Source: Tritrichomonas foetus (taxonomy: Eukaryota > Parabasalia > Tritrichomonadida > Tritrichomonadidae). From it: a DNA stretch of 64,000 bases. The first letter of the stretch is position 1; every line of letters starts with the position of its first letter. The stretch lies in the NCBI GenBank assembly GCA_001839685.1, contig MLAK01000727.1:1-64000 (forward strand). The letters are read 5' to 3'. The notes under the pieces were generated by a model that saw only the letters and a list, made by a program, of their open reading frames with translations, made no database searches and was not told the DNA's origin. Below are positions 19,692-28,807 of this stretch, piece by piece. Position numbers and translations under genes: made by a program.

Positions 19692-21701
19692 ATGTTGGAC
19701 ATCGAAAACAACTCGAACTATAGCTCCAGCAACGAAACTGTAACACGTAGCATCAGTAGCCCCAGTAAAGCTCATGAAACTCACGATAAAGAAGATATTC
19801 GCATCGGCAAAAATTTAAATGTTACGAAGGAAATTGCCAAACAAGGCAGCTTTAAATCAAACGATAATCAAAACTCAAGCAGTGACAGCTCATCAAGCAG
19901 CACCGATGATAAAAATCATGCGGCCAAAAATAAAAAAAATTATAATAAAAATGGTGAAAAAAGTAGCGAAAATACAAGCGAAAACGAGAAATTAAAAAAT
20001 GGAAAAATTGAGCTTGAAGACGGTTCTGAAAACAAGCCAAAAGGACCAAATGAAGAAGAAATTTATCGACTTGCTGGAAGACCGCCTTTAATTACAATTC
20101 TCCATTTGATGATTGGGCCAATTATTTCCCAAGTCACTGGGGCACTCTACGGCATTTTCAACACCATTTGGGTATCTCATGGAATTGGTGAAATCGGATT
20201 GTCAGCGGTTGCCACAGAAATTACACTAGAAGGCATTGGACGTGCTTTCGGTTACTTTTTGATGATTTCAGCCAGTACAAAAATTAGTCAACTTTTTGGA
20301 AAAGGTTTATATGAAGAATGTACTCAAGTTGTTTGTGATTTATTAAGGGTTACTTTAATTTGTGGTGCTTTTGTTCCTGCTGTAATTTTACCTATCCATG
20401 ATCCATTATGCAGGTGGTATGGAGCTAGCCCTGAAACAAGCAAACTTGGAATGCAATATCTGATTCCGCTCTGTGCCTTCTCGGTTTTCACTTGTTTGAA
20501 TTTATGCTGTCAAGGATTTCTCCAAGCTGAAGGAAGAACTCTTCTCATTGGTCTTATTGATTTTACAGCTATTGTTGTTTCATGTGCTGGAATTTGTCCA
20601 TTATTTTTATATGGCTTCAAAACAGGAATTAATGCTGCTTCCATCTCCATCATTTTCGCGGATGCAGTCCCTGGAGTCATTCTCCTTATTCTTTACTTCA
20701 AAGGAAAATTTGGAATTAAGCCAAAATTAAATCAACTTTTGAAGCCATTTAGTAAGCATACTGGTCCTGCACTTCTTGTTGGTCTCAGCCAGCTTGTTTC
20801 TAACCTTGCTGGTTGTATTCCAGGAATTCCGATTCGAAACTTGATTGGATTAAGTGCTGGCAATCCCCATATTTATGATTTGGCAATGGCCGGCTTCAAT
20901 GTAGGCTGCAGGTTCTTCCAATTCAGCGTTTGTGTCTGTATCGCAATTACAACCGGATTTATCGCAGCTGGATCTTATGCGCATGCATCAGGTAATGATA
21001 AACGATTTTTACATCTATCTTTTCATGCAGGATGGCTTGGTTTTGCATGGTCTTGTCTCACAACAGTATTCGCATTAGCTATACCAAAACAAATATGTCT
21101 TATTTTCGGCAAAGGTGAAGAATATTTGCAATATTCTGTACCAATGCTTAGAAATATGAACTATCTTGGTTTCTTCAGATTTGTTCAATTCAATTCACAA
21201 GGAATGCTTCAAGCTCTTCAGCTTGGTGGAAGAGCAATGCTTGTTTCTTTCCTTTGTAACTTTTTGGCGTTTTTGGGCTTTGGTTATTTACTGTTTTACA
21301 CTAATAAGCATGATGTTATTAGGTTAATGTGGCTTTATTCGTGTGTGAATGGTTTCGGATTTGTTTTGGGTATAATTTTGTTGATTGGTCCACTAAGAAA
21401 AGTTTACAGACTTTCTAAAATTCAAGCCGGCGAAATTGAAGCAGACTTGAGTGACGTTGAAGAACCTTATGAAGATTTAATGGATGAAGAATCTGTAAGT
21501 TTCAGATTTAATTTCCCTGAAAAAAGAGATCGAGTTAATAGCACTATGATTGATAATTATGATAATCATGATGATGAAAAAAACAAAAAGAAGACCAATG
21601 AAAAGATAAAAGGAAAAAATAAAAAGAAAGAGAATAATTTAGATTCTAGCAATGATTCATCTTCATCAAATCAAGAAGTGAAGAATCTTGCTGAAATTTA
21701 A
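19692..21701 (+). CDS. MATE-family multidrug/toxin exporter
   Basis: 669-aa integral membrane transporter of the MATE family, which exports organic cations or drugs using an Na+ or H+ gradient. A hydrophilic N-terminal tail of about 125 residues, very rich in Ser, Asn and Lys, precedes the membrane core, which begins near LAGRPPLITILHLMIGPI and has about twelve hydrophobic segments up to roughly residue 575. The C-terminal tail is acidic and then Lys/Asn/Ser-rich. Both tails are presumably cytosolic. The first ATG of the frame is 19692 (Met-Leu-Asp-Ile-Glu); the codons upstream to 19677 begin with TTG. AACTTTTT copies sit 60-150 bp upstream. The substrate is unknown. Confidence 0.92.
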   Translation: MLDIENNSNYSSSNETVTRSISSPSKAHETHDKEDIRIGKNLNVTKEIAKQGSFKSNDNQNSSSDSSSSSTDDKNHAAKNKKNYNKNGEKSSENTSENEKLKNGKIELEDGSENKPKGPNEEEIYRLAGRPPLITILHLMIGPIISQVTGALYGIFNTIWVSHGIGEIGLSAVATEITLEGIGRAFGYFLMISASTKISQLFGKGLYEECTQVVCDLLRVTLICGAFVPAVILPIHDPLCRWYGASPETSKLGMQYLIPLCAFSVFTCLNLCCQGFLQAEGRTLLIGLIDFTAIVVSCAGICPLFLYGFKTGINAASISIIFADAVPGVILLILYFKGKFGIKPKLNQLLKPFSKHTGPALLVGLSQLVSNLAGCIPGIPIRNLIGLSAGNPHIYDLAMAGFNVGCRFFQFSVCVCIAITTGFIAAGSYAHASGNDKRFLHLSFHAGWLGFAWSCLTTVFALAIPKQICLIFGKGEEYLQYSVPMLRNMNYLGFFRFVQFNSQGMLQALQLGGRAMLVSFLCNFLAFLGFGYLLFYTNKHDVIRLMWLYSCVNGFGFVLGIILLIGPLRKVYRLSKIQAGEIEADLSDVEEPYEDLMDEESVSFRFNFPEKRDRVNSTMIDNYDNHDDEKNKKKTNEKIKGKNKKKENNLDSSNDSSSSNQEVKNLAEI

Positions 21702-22052
21702 ATTTCCTTTTTATGTATTAGATTAGAGTCTGAATAAAACTGTTGTCTTTAATTTTTTTTCTATTGTTTTTACTTCTTTACTTTGGTTAAATCATCATAG
21801 GATGGCAAATTTTTGTTATATCAATATGTATATAAAACTATTTATAGAGTTGATGGCTGACATTGAGTGAAATTCTTTAGTTTCCATATTTTGGTGAAGT
21901 TTACCTATTGTTCATCATAGGGTAAATTATGGCGAGAATTACAGGAAATTGTAATGAACCTTGTTATTTAAATAGAATATGTCTAGAAAAAAACTCATGA
22001 ATACTATGAAGGTTCAGAACTGTATATGTTTATTCTACAGAGTTATTTTGGA
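21702..22052. other. Spacer between convergent genes
   Basis: 350 bp of AT-rich DNA between the 3' ends of the transporter and the second Myb gene. Nothing recognised. Confidence 0.4.
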
Positions 22053-22631
22053 TTAATACCACATATATTGTGTATAATCGTTTTCAGTATCAAAAAATGA
22101 ATAAAAATCATCCACAATATAAGACTCTTGTCCTTGTATATCGAATTTAGTTTCATCAAAATACATCTCGTCATTCTCTATATTATCAATTCCATTTTCT
22201 ACTGTAATAAAATCATTTTTTAGAATATCATGTGATGGATCATTTTCATGAGATGAAATATTATCTTTTTCTTGTGCCTTGTCAGATAAATCTGTGAATC
22301 TACACACAAAGTAGTTCCATCTGTTTTTTAGACTGTTGGCAGATCTTCCTGGAAAAAAAGGTTTAATTTTTATCCATCTAGGGCCATATTCAATATACTT
22401 TGCATGAAGAAGATCATCTTCTGCGGTAGTCCATTGAATGTTATGAAAACCTGGAATTAAATAATTTTGATACCTTTCTCTGCATTGTCTTCCATTTCTT
22501 TCTGGCATATATTCAGCAATTAAGTTCCAATCCGATGTTCCATATTTTAAAACAAGTGACCGAAGCAAGTTATCCTCTTCTTCGGTAAATTTTTTTCTTT
22601 TAGTCTCTTTAAAGATTGTTTTCCGAGGCAT
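22053..22631 (-). CDS. R2R3 Myb-like DNA-binding protein
   Basis: 192-aa putative transcription factor. Two Myb repeats occupy about residues 9-110: FTEEEDNLL...WNLIAEYM...RQCRERYQNYL, then WTTAEDDLL...WIKIKPFF...LKNRWNYFV. The acidic tail (110-192) contains many Asp, Glu, Asn and Tyr residues and might serve as an activation region, which is inference. The gene is a paralogue of the Myb at 793-1683: the positions of the aromatic residues and the recognition-helix motifs are the same, but the tails are unrelated. The first ATG is at 22629-22631; an extra three codons upstream lack an ATG. Confidence 0.93.
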   Translation of the reverse strand: MPRKTIFKETKRKKFTEEEDNLLRSLVLKYGTSDWNLIAEYMPERNGRQCRERYQNYLIPGFHNIQWTTAEDDLLHAKYIEYGPRWIKIKPFFPGRSANSLKNRWNYFVCRFTDLSDKAQEKDNISSHENDPSHDILKNDFITVENGIDNIENDEMYFDETKFDIQGQESYIVDDFYSFFDTENDYTQYMWY

Positions 22632-24603
22632 ATGCTTCAATAAGTGAATTGATCAATTTTCAATGTGGTAAATTTCATAGTGATAACTATAAATGTAACA
22701 AAATTTATATCAATGGAAATAACAATTCTATTGATTTAATAAAATCATTTTCGACTTCAGAGAAATAATAACTCCATATCTCAACATGAATAATAAAAAT
22801 GAAAGAAAACGATAGTTCATGAAAGAATTAAAATATTTATCCATTTCAAAAATTGAAAGGGGATAAACATTGATGTTTCAAATCGAGTCATAATCAACAT
22901 TTCTGAGGGATGCATTGAGTATTGAATGAATAGTAAATTCATGAATTTTTACGTTTTCTTGATATTTTGTATCTTGTCTTGATATATTATGATATTCTTT
23001 GATTTAGTTCCTGTAGAATCTTTTATTTCAATTTTCTAATAACACAAAATCTGAAGAAAATTCAAAAATATTCGCTGAAAAATATTCTGAATTTCTGTCG
23101 TATTTTGTATTTAGCTTCAGAAAATATACAAAAAGTGTGAGCCACTATCTCTAACGGTAAAGAATTTTTTCTGTGAATTTCATTAGAAAATAAAATTAGG
23201 GTAATTTGAAAAGCCCAGACTCTGGGCTTTTGACCATTTAACTATCTTTCAGAACCATTAACTCGGATAAAAAATGAGGAAGTTTAATAGGCATTTAGGT
23301 AAAACGTATTAAAAAATTTGTGGAAATAATTGATTGTTTTGATGACCGTTGAATAAATCAGATTAACTCTTATTATTTACAGTACTAATATTGCTAGATA
23401 TATGTTGGATTATTTGGAGAACTTTTAATCTCAATTTTTATTGATGATTTCAATTTTTTTCGAAAGATTCTGATGTCAATAATAAACTCTGGAACAACGA
23501 TTAAATAACATTATACTTGATTATTTATTGAATAAATATGCTTGAATAACATGATTTAACAAAGAAAGCAAATAAAAAATTCTGCATATTTGGACAATGT
23601 ATGGAACAACAATATATTTGATAGGATTAAGTGTTCATTTTTGTATTATCTAGAACTAGTTCTCATTTCAAAGATAGTATTTTATTTAAAAGGTATAATC
23701 AATCTTAAGATGTTTGAACAGTTATTCTTTTATCCTTTGATATGATTATAATATCAGATTCCATTTCATTTGTCACAATGGACGCTTAAGTTGATAAGTT
23801 GGCTTTGTCATCTCAATGACAAAAATTCATGAGTTCATCTAACGGCTTCTTAATTGGATCATAAGGGATTCATGGAATCAAGAAGAATTTGTGTTCAATA
23901 TTTTGCTTCAATATATATATGTAATTCAATCATTGAATATATTTATGAAATCCTGCGTGCTTTTGCAACGATTTAATGTCTTTTTCTAACATAATCATCT
24001 GTAGATTCCTCTTTCACAATGAAAATGTCAAGTTGATCCAGAATATTCTCATGAAAAGGTTGGAAGCTATATTTCCCGATATTATCACATATTTACCAAT
24101 TGGTGATTCAAAAAAATCAGTGAAGATAATGGTATTATAAACATTTAAAGCAGTAATCTGTTAGCGATCGACTATTATATGATTATAATGGATTATCAGT
24201 ATTAGTATAGTTAGCTGATAAGGATTTATAAAATTATAATATCTTTGTAAGTCAAAGGTGACATTACACAATATTCATGTATTAATAGAGTCATATATAA
24301 AAACATGATAGTATATGCAAAATCTTCTGTATAAAAAGAAATAATTTATCTTTGAAAAAATCTCAATTTCGAAACAGCTATTTTTGAATTTGAATCAGAA
24401 ATAAATGTTTCCGAGATTCCCTTAGAAATTTCGGATAAATAAAAATCATGTATAAAATGATTTTCTCAGTACATAAACAATAAGTACATGTTATTTTGAT
24501 AAGAAAATTTTTTGGGATTAATAAAAAATGGTTTAAATGACTTGTGATGTCATAAAGGAAACTTTTTCTATCATCTATTTTTGCTTCATTTCATACTATT
24601 TTG
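22632..24603. other. Long intergenic region between divergent genes
   Basis: About 2 kb of AT-rich DNA with no coding frame I would defend. It contains the strong palindrome at 23209-23231, and AACTTTTTC near 24563 about 40 bp before the ankyrin gene. Confidence 0.5.
23209..23231. repeat. 23-bp near-perfect palindrome (hairpin)
   Basis: AAAAGCCCAGA, a single C, then TCTGGGCTTTT: eleven paired bases around one central base. The arms contain GC-rich CCCAGA/TCTGGG, unusual in this spacer. As a transcript it would form a stem with almost no loop, so a cruciform or protein-binding site is more likely than an RNA hairpin. Confidence 0.7.
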
Positions 24604-25794
24604 ATGGATTTTTCGGAAGCTTTCGCTCTATTTAAATCAACGATTAAAACTGTTATTGAACTGAAATCCATAATAAATAGTTTATCAGAGGTTAATTTAG
24701 AAGCTACAGCAAAACAATTATCTAATTCCACGTATGTTAAGAATAAAGAAAATCATAAAACAGTAATTAATTGTATCATATATGCTTCCAAGAATAGACC
24801 CAAAAATTTGTTTTTATATATTTCACTGTTGCGCTTACTTGGAACATTTTTCGATTATCAAGATTACATTGATTCAAAACTATTACAAATGCATCATACA
24901 ATGCAATTATCTTTATTTGAAGATGGAAAAATAGGGAAAAAAGACATCTTACAATTTTGTAAAAGAGATGATGATAACTGTTGTTTCTTCTTTCATATAT
25001 ATCAAAATGAGTCACCAGAAAATTATCCATTCATTTCTGAAAGAACAAGAAATTTTATACAAAACATTAAATCAATTGATAAACATATCAAGTATTGTAA
25101 AGAAGGTCATTGTGAGGTAAACATTGCACGATTAATCCGTGATGATAATGTTGAAGAGTTTACATCGTACTGTGTTAAACAGAATATTGGTTTTAATACC
25201 AAAATCCCTCACTCAATCTATGAACAATATTCAATGATAAATTCTCATTTTGATATGCCAACATTACTTGAGTATTCGGCATATTTTTGTTCAATAAAAG
25301 TTTTCAAATTTTTATGGTTACAAATCACAGAATATCCAAATACTCTACCTACATTTGCTGTTGCTGGAGGTGATCCCGAAATAATAAACATTATTGAATC
25401 AAAAAAGAAAAAGGATTTTGATTCTCTGTGCGTAAAGATAGCAATAGAATATGATAGACCGGAAATAATCGAATACCTTCATAATCAACAAGGTATTGAA
25501 TATACACCATTTAATATAGTTACTGCGATAGAATATAATAATTGGACTGCCTTTAATTTAATATTAAATGATAATCCTAATTTTCTAATTTTTCGAATAC
25601 CTCCAGCAATGAACACATTTCTTCATATTGCTGCTAGTAGTGGAATACTTGAACTTGTGAAATTTTTTTGTAGTTTAAAAGATTCAAATGTGGCAGTGAC
25701 AGATAAATTTGGAATTTCTTTTTCTTATTTTATAAGACTCCTCTTCATTCAACATCAAATGTTAAAGTTGCGGAGTATCTCGTATTTTCAATGA
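24604..25794 (+). CDS. DUF3447-type ankyrin protein, N-terminal part
   Basis: Start of a gene whose complete reading is broken by insertions. From ATG 24604, residues 1 to about 190 form the helical N-terminal domain typical of trichomonad DUF3447 ankyrin proteins, followed by degenerate ankyrin repeats (TLLEYSAYFCSIKVFKFL; NTFLHIAASSGILELVKFF). After DKFG (25711-25713) a T-rich 20-bp stretch shifts the frame, and translation ends at 25794 after a run of unrelated residues. Without that stretch the repeat would read DKFG-x-TPLHS and continue openly. The role of such proteins is protein-protein interaction; the partner is unknown. AACTTTTTC lies about 40 bp upstream. Confidence 0.75.
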   Translation: MDFSEAFALFKSTIKTVIELKSIINSLSEVNLEATAKQLSNSTYVKNKENHKTVINCIIYASKNRPKNLFLYISLLRLLGTFFDYQDYIDSKLLQMHHTMQLSLFEDGKIGKKDILQFCKRDDDNCCFFFHIYQNESPENYPFISERTRNFIQNIKSIDKHIKYCKEGHCEVNIARLIRDDNVEEFTSYCVKQNIGFNTKIPHSIYEQYSMINSHFDMPTLLEYSAYFCSIKVFKFLWLQITEYPNTLPTFAVAGGDPEIINIIESKKKKDFDSLCVKIAIEYDRPEIIEYLHNQQGIEYTPFNIVTAIEYNNWTAFNLILNDNPNFLIFRIPPAMNTFLHIAASSGILELVKFFCSLKDSNVAVTDKFGISFSYFIRLLFIQHQMLKLRSISYFQ

Positions 25795-26379
25795 ATTCTG
25801 ATGTTAATGCAAGAAATAAAGAACTGTTAACACCTCTAATGCAAGCTGTTATGTTTAATGAAGTACATATGGTAGAGTTTTATGTAAAAATTCCAGAATT
25901 AGATATTAATGCAAGAGATGAAAGTTTTTTGATCTTTTATATAGATTGACAGCATTACATTATGCTGCAAGAGATAATCATCCTACCATTTTTAACTTAT
26001 TAACATCTAATAGTGATTGTGATATTCATGCCAAAGCTGAGGATGGAAGGACTCCTTTACATTATGCTGTTGACAATGGATGTTCAGAAATTGTCGAAGC
26101 TTTGATTAATTTGCCCAATCCAGATTTAAATACAAAAACTCTTGGTGGTGAAACTCCACTTCATCTTGCTGCCAAAAAAGGACGAATTAATATTGTGAAA
26201 TTACTTGCACAAACACCAGGAATTGATCTTGGAGCGAAAACGAATGTTATTATTTTTATCTCTTATTGCTAAAAATATATTTTTATGGAGTTAAAAAGGA
26301 TATTAATGAGACACCACTGGATTTAGGAGTCAGACATTTGAATGTAGTTGAATATCTAAAAAAAATTCAATCAATTTAA
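25734..26379 (+). pseudogene. Ankyrin gene, out-of-frame continuation
   Basis: Ankyrin repeats continue downstream in three successive frames. Segment one (25734-25922) reads TPLHS...TPLMQAVMFNEVHMVEF up to NARDE. A T-rich 20-bp stretch (25923-25942) then interrupts it. Segment two (25943-26245) reads TALHYAARDN, TPLHYAVDNG and TPLHLAAKKG up to AKTN. A 53-bp stretch (26246-26298, beginning GT and ending AG) follows. Segment three reads DINETPLDLG to TAA at 26377-26379. Each interruption has a length equal to 2 modulo 3 and each lies near the turn before a TPLH helix. Outside them I find no stop codon. Either the gene is a young pseudogene or these are unusual short introns. Confidence 0.7.
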
Positions 26380-26688
26380 GAATCTATTTGTATTGTAATA
26401 TTTAACGGGAAAAAATAAAAGTTATGGGAAGCTCAAAATAACAATTAAATGTTAAAATTATAGTATTATTTTTGTACTTTTATTCGTGCTATTTTTAAAA
26501 TAATAACAATAATATGATCTATCTATGTGATTTAATCTTAAATGTATTAAAACATATCGATTGTCTTCTCGAATCTTTGCGTCAATGAAAATCTTAGAAA
26601 ACTGATTTTCTAATTTTACATATTTCTGCAAAGAAAAATAGAGTTTTCATAATATAAGAGCTTTTTTATAAAATTATATTTTATTTTT
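26380..26688. other. Spacer between convergent genes
   Basis: About 310 bp of AT-rich DNA between the 3' ends of the ankyrin and inositol kinase genes. Nothing recognised. Confidence 0.4.
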
Positions 26689-28140
26689 TTATATTCCTGA
26701 ATGTTTTCCAGAAATAGATAACAAACTGTCTATTCCTAAAAGGGCGTTGTCATCATAACTGCTATCACTCGCATCACCTCCTTCGGTTTCTACATCTATG
26801 TATCCATGACCGAAATCAATGAGCTTCAATAACAATGGAGAATCTTCTTTATCCCCATCATAGAGAACTAAAACAGAAGCCGAGTATAATCTCAAATTTG
26901 GTAAAATTTTGAGGGTATCAACCAAATTATTTCTCAAAAAAGTCAGTTCCGTATGAAATTGATTCACGCGTGAATCTGTTTTAAGAAAGATATGCATTGT
27001 CTTTTCAAGATCTTGCCAACTCATTTTTCTTCCAGATCGACGGTCCCACTGATTAATAATTATGCCCTCTTTACGAATACAAATATCAATGCAACGAACA
27101 GCATGTGACACAGTTGTTGTCCCTTCGTTTAGTTTATTTTGGCGATCTTTTTTCCATTGTGGGACTCCAACTTCATAAGTTCGTGTTCCAATCTTTAAAT
27201 CTGCAATACATGGTGAGGTCATTCCAACTGTCAAATCTTGAAGTAGCAACCAAAATTTTTTGGTCGAGTTTTTTAAATTGTTTACAATATTAATATTATT
27301 ATTATTTTGATTAGTATCAGTATCTGCAATTTTGTTAAAGTGGGTATTGAGCAAGTTCTCTAATGATATTTTCTCATGTCTGTTATTATCAATCGAAATG
27401 TTAATATTATCAAGAAGAAAAGGAACATTCTCTTTTTTTTCGGTTCTTTTTCCACTACTATCATTATTTTTGATTTCCATTGTATTTCCGGTTAATCCTA
27501 CATCTCTTAAATGATTACTAAGACTGTTATTATTAATTTCATTATTGTGAAAAAGAGTTGCATCAGTTTTACTTTCATTATTATTATTATCATTCACAGA
27601 ATAATGTAATTTGTTAATAATGTTCGCTTTACTGATGCGACTCTGGTGATGAATACTATTTTTAATAGAAATATTATTCTCACAATTATCATTCATATTA
27701 TTATCCACACAGTTATTATTTATATCACTTTTAATTTGGTTATTTTCTTCTGGAAATGAATCAATGCCTAAAAATTGTGGGAGGCATTTATAAAGTGGTG
27801 TGCCTTTAATTTTTCTGTAGAAAATAGCTTCTCTCATATTTGGAAGAGGTTTAGCAACACTTTGAATCTCCCCCTTGCGTGCAACCCGCATTCCGGCATG
27901 ACCTCCACCCTGACTCCTGAGGGCTCCACTAATCCAAACTCCATTGTTTGCTGATATAATATGAATTGTTTCTGATGAACTTAATCCATTATTTTTTCTT
28001 TTGAAAGATTGTTGAAGATTTGATTGAGTCATTGATTTGATTGAGATGTCAAGCTGTTTTGAATCTTGGGAGCTGGCGTGTCTTTTTTTCATATGTTTGG
28101 AAAGAGGTCGTGAATTTTTTTGGTATGTGGTGAACATCAT
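26689..28140 (-). CDS. Inositol polyphosphate kinase (IPK family)
   Basis: 483-aa kinase of the IP6K/IPMK/IP3K family, which phosphorylates soluble inositol phosphates. An N-terminal lobe (about 60-130) has VAKPLPNMREAIFYRKI followed by FLG. A long Asn-rich insert (about 130-290) separates it from the main catalytic part, which has PCIADLKIGTRTY (the family PxxxDxKxG motif), a basic segment after it, and late KLIDFGHGYID with the metal-binding DFG-like aspartate, then LLGIDSLLSI at the C terminus. Substrate choice within the family cannot be decided. Two consecutive ATG codons stand at 28140 and 28137; either could start. Confidence 0.9.
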   Translation of the reverse strand: MMFTTYQKNSRPLSKHMKKRHASSQDSKQLDISIKSMTQSNLQQSFKRKNNGLSSSETIHIISANNGVWISGALRSQGGGHAGMRVARKGEIQSVAKPLPNMREAIFYRKIKGTPLYKCLPQFLGIDSFPEENNQIKSDINNNCVDNNMNDNCENNISIKNSIHHQSRISKANIINKLHYSVNDNNNNESKTDATLFHNNEINNNSLSNHLRDVGLTGNTMEIKNNDSSGKRTEKKENVPFLLDNINISIDNNRHEKISLENLLNTHFNKIADTDTNQNNNNINIVNNLKNSTKKFWLLLQDLTVGMTSPCIADLKIGTRTYEVGVPQWKKDRQNKLNEGTTTVSHAVRCIDICIRKEGIIINQWDRRSGRKMSWQDLEKTMHIFLKTDSRVNQFHTELTFLRNNLVDTLKILPNLRLYSASVLVLYDGDKEDSPLLLKLIDFGHGYIDVETEGGDASDSSYDDNALLGIDSLLSISGKHSGI

Positions 28141-28807
28141 TATAAATTGGAAATTTTCGAATGAACCGATAATCCTGGCATTGAAATGGTTTGGATATGA
28201 CTCAAACTAATTGGCTGATCATTCAATTATGCATTCAAAAATTGAATGATTACCTTTTTTTGAATTTATATTTGGGTCAAAGCAGGATAACTAAATATTT
28301 CTGTGAGAAGAGGACAAATTTCAATATTTGGCATGTCTTTTAATGGAATTTCAATATTTATGATTTATCATTATTTAGTTTCAAACGTTCCAATCGTATT
28401 CCAATTTAAATGACAATTCCAAAGAATATTTGTGAATTTATAATTTTATTTTCCCCTCAATTTGATTTTGACAATTGTTATCGTCATATTCAATATTAAG
28501 TGAAAAATTCAAAAAGCTTGATTATTTCTGAGAATATCAGTATTGAAACTTGCTAATTTTTCCTAAAGATAAGACTTTTATGTATGAAATATTTTACATC
28601 ATATTGAAATAATCGTCTCGAAATTCTGTTAATAGGCAAATTTTCTATTCTTAATATCACTTGATATCATAAAAATAAGTAAAAAGAAACAAGTAATATA
28701 AAATTGAAATTTCATTCACAGATGATTTTGGGATTTTGTATATTATCTTCTTTCAATACTGGCATTTCAAACATGTATCTGATATCATCTTATTCTCTTT
28801 GAAAAAA
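28141..28807. other. Intergenic DNA
   Basis: About 670 bp of AT-rich spacer between two minus-strand genes. No gene, repeat or clear motif seen. Confidence 0.4.

Noticed and set aside
25924..25944. GT...AG stretch as a 21-bp canonical intron in the ankyrin gene
   Set aside because: Removing 21 bp does not restore the reading frame; 20 bp (or 17) is needed, so a simple GT-AG intron does not fit this site.
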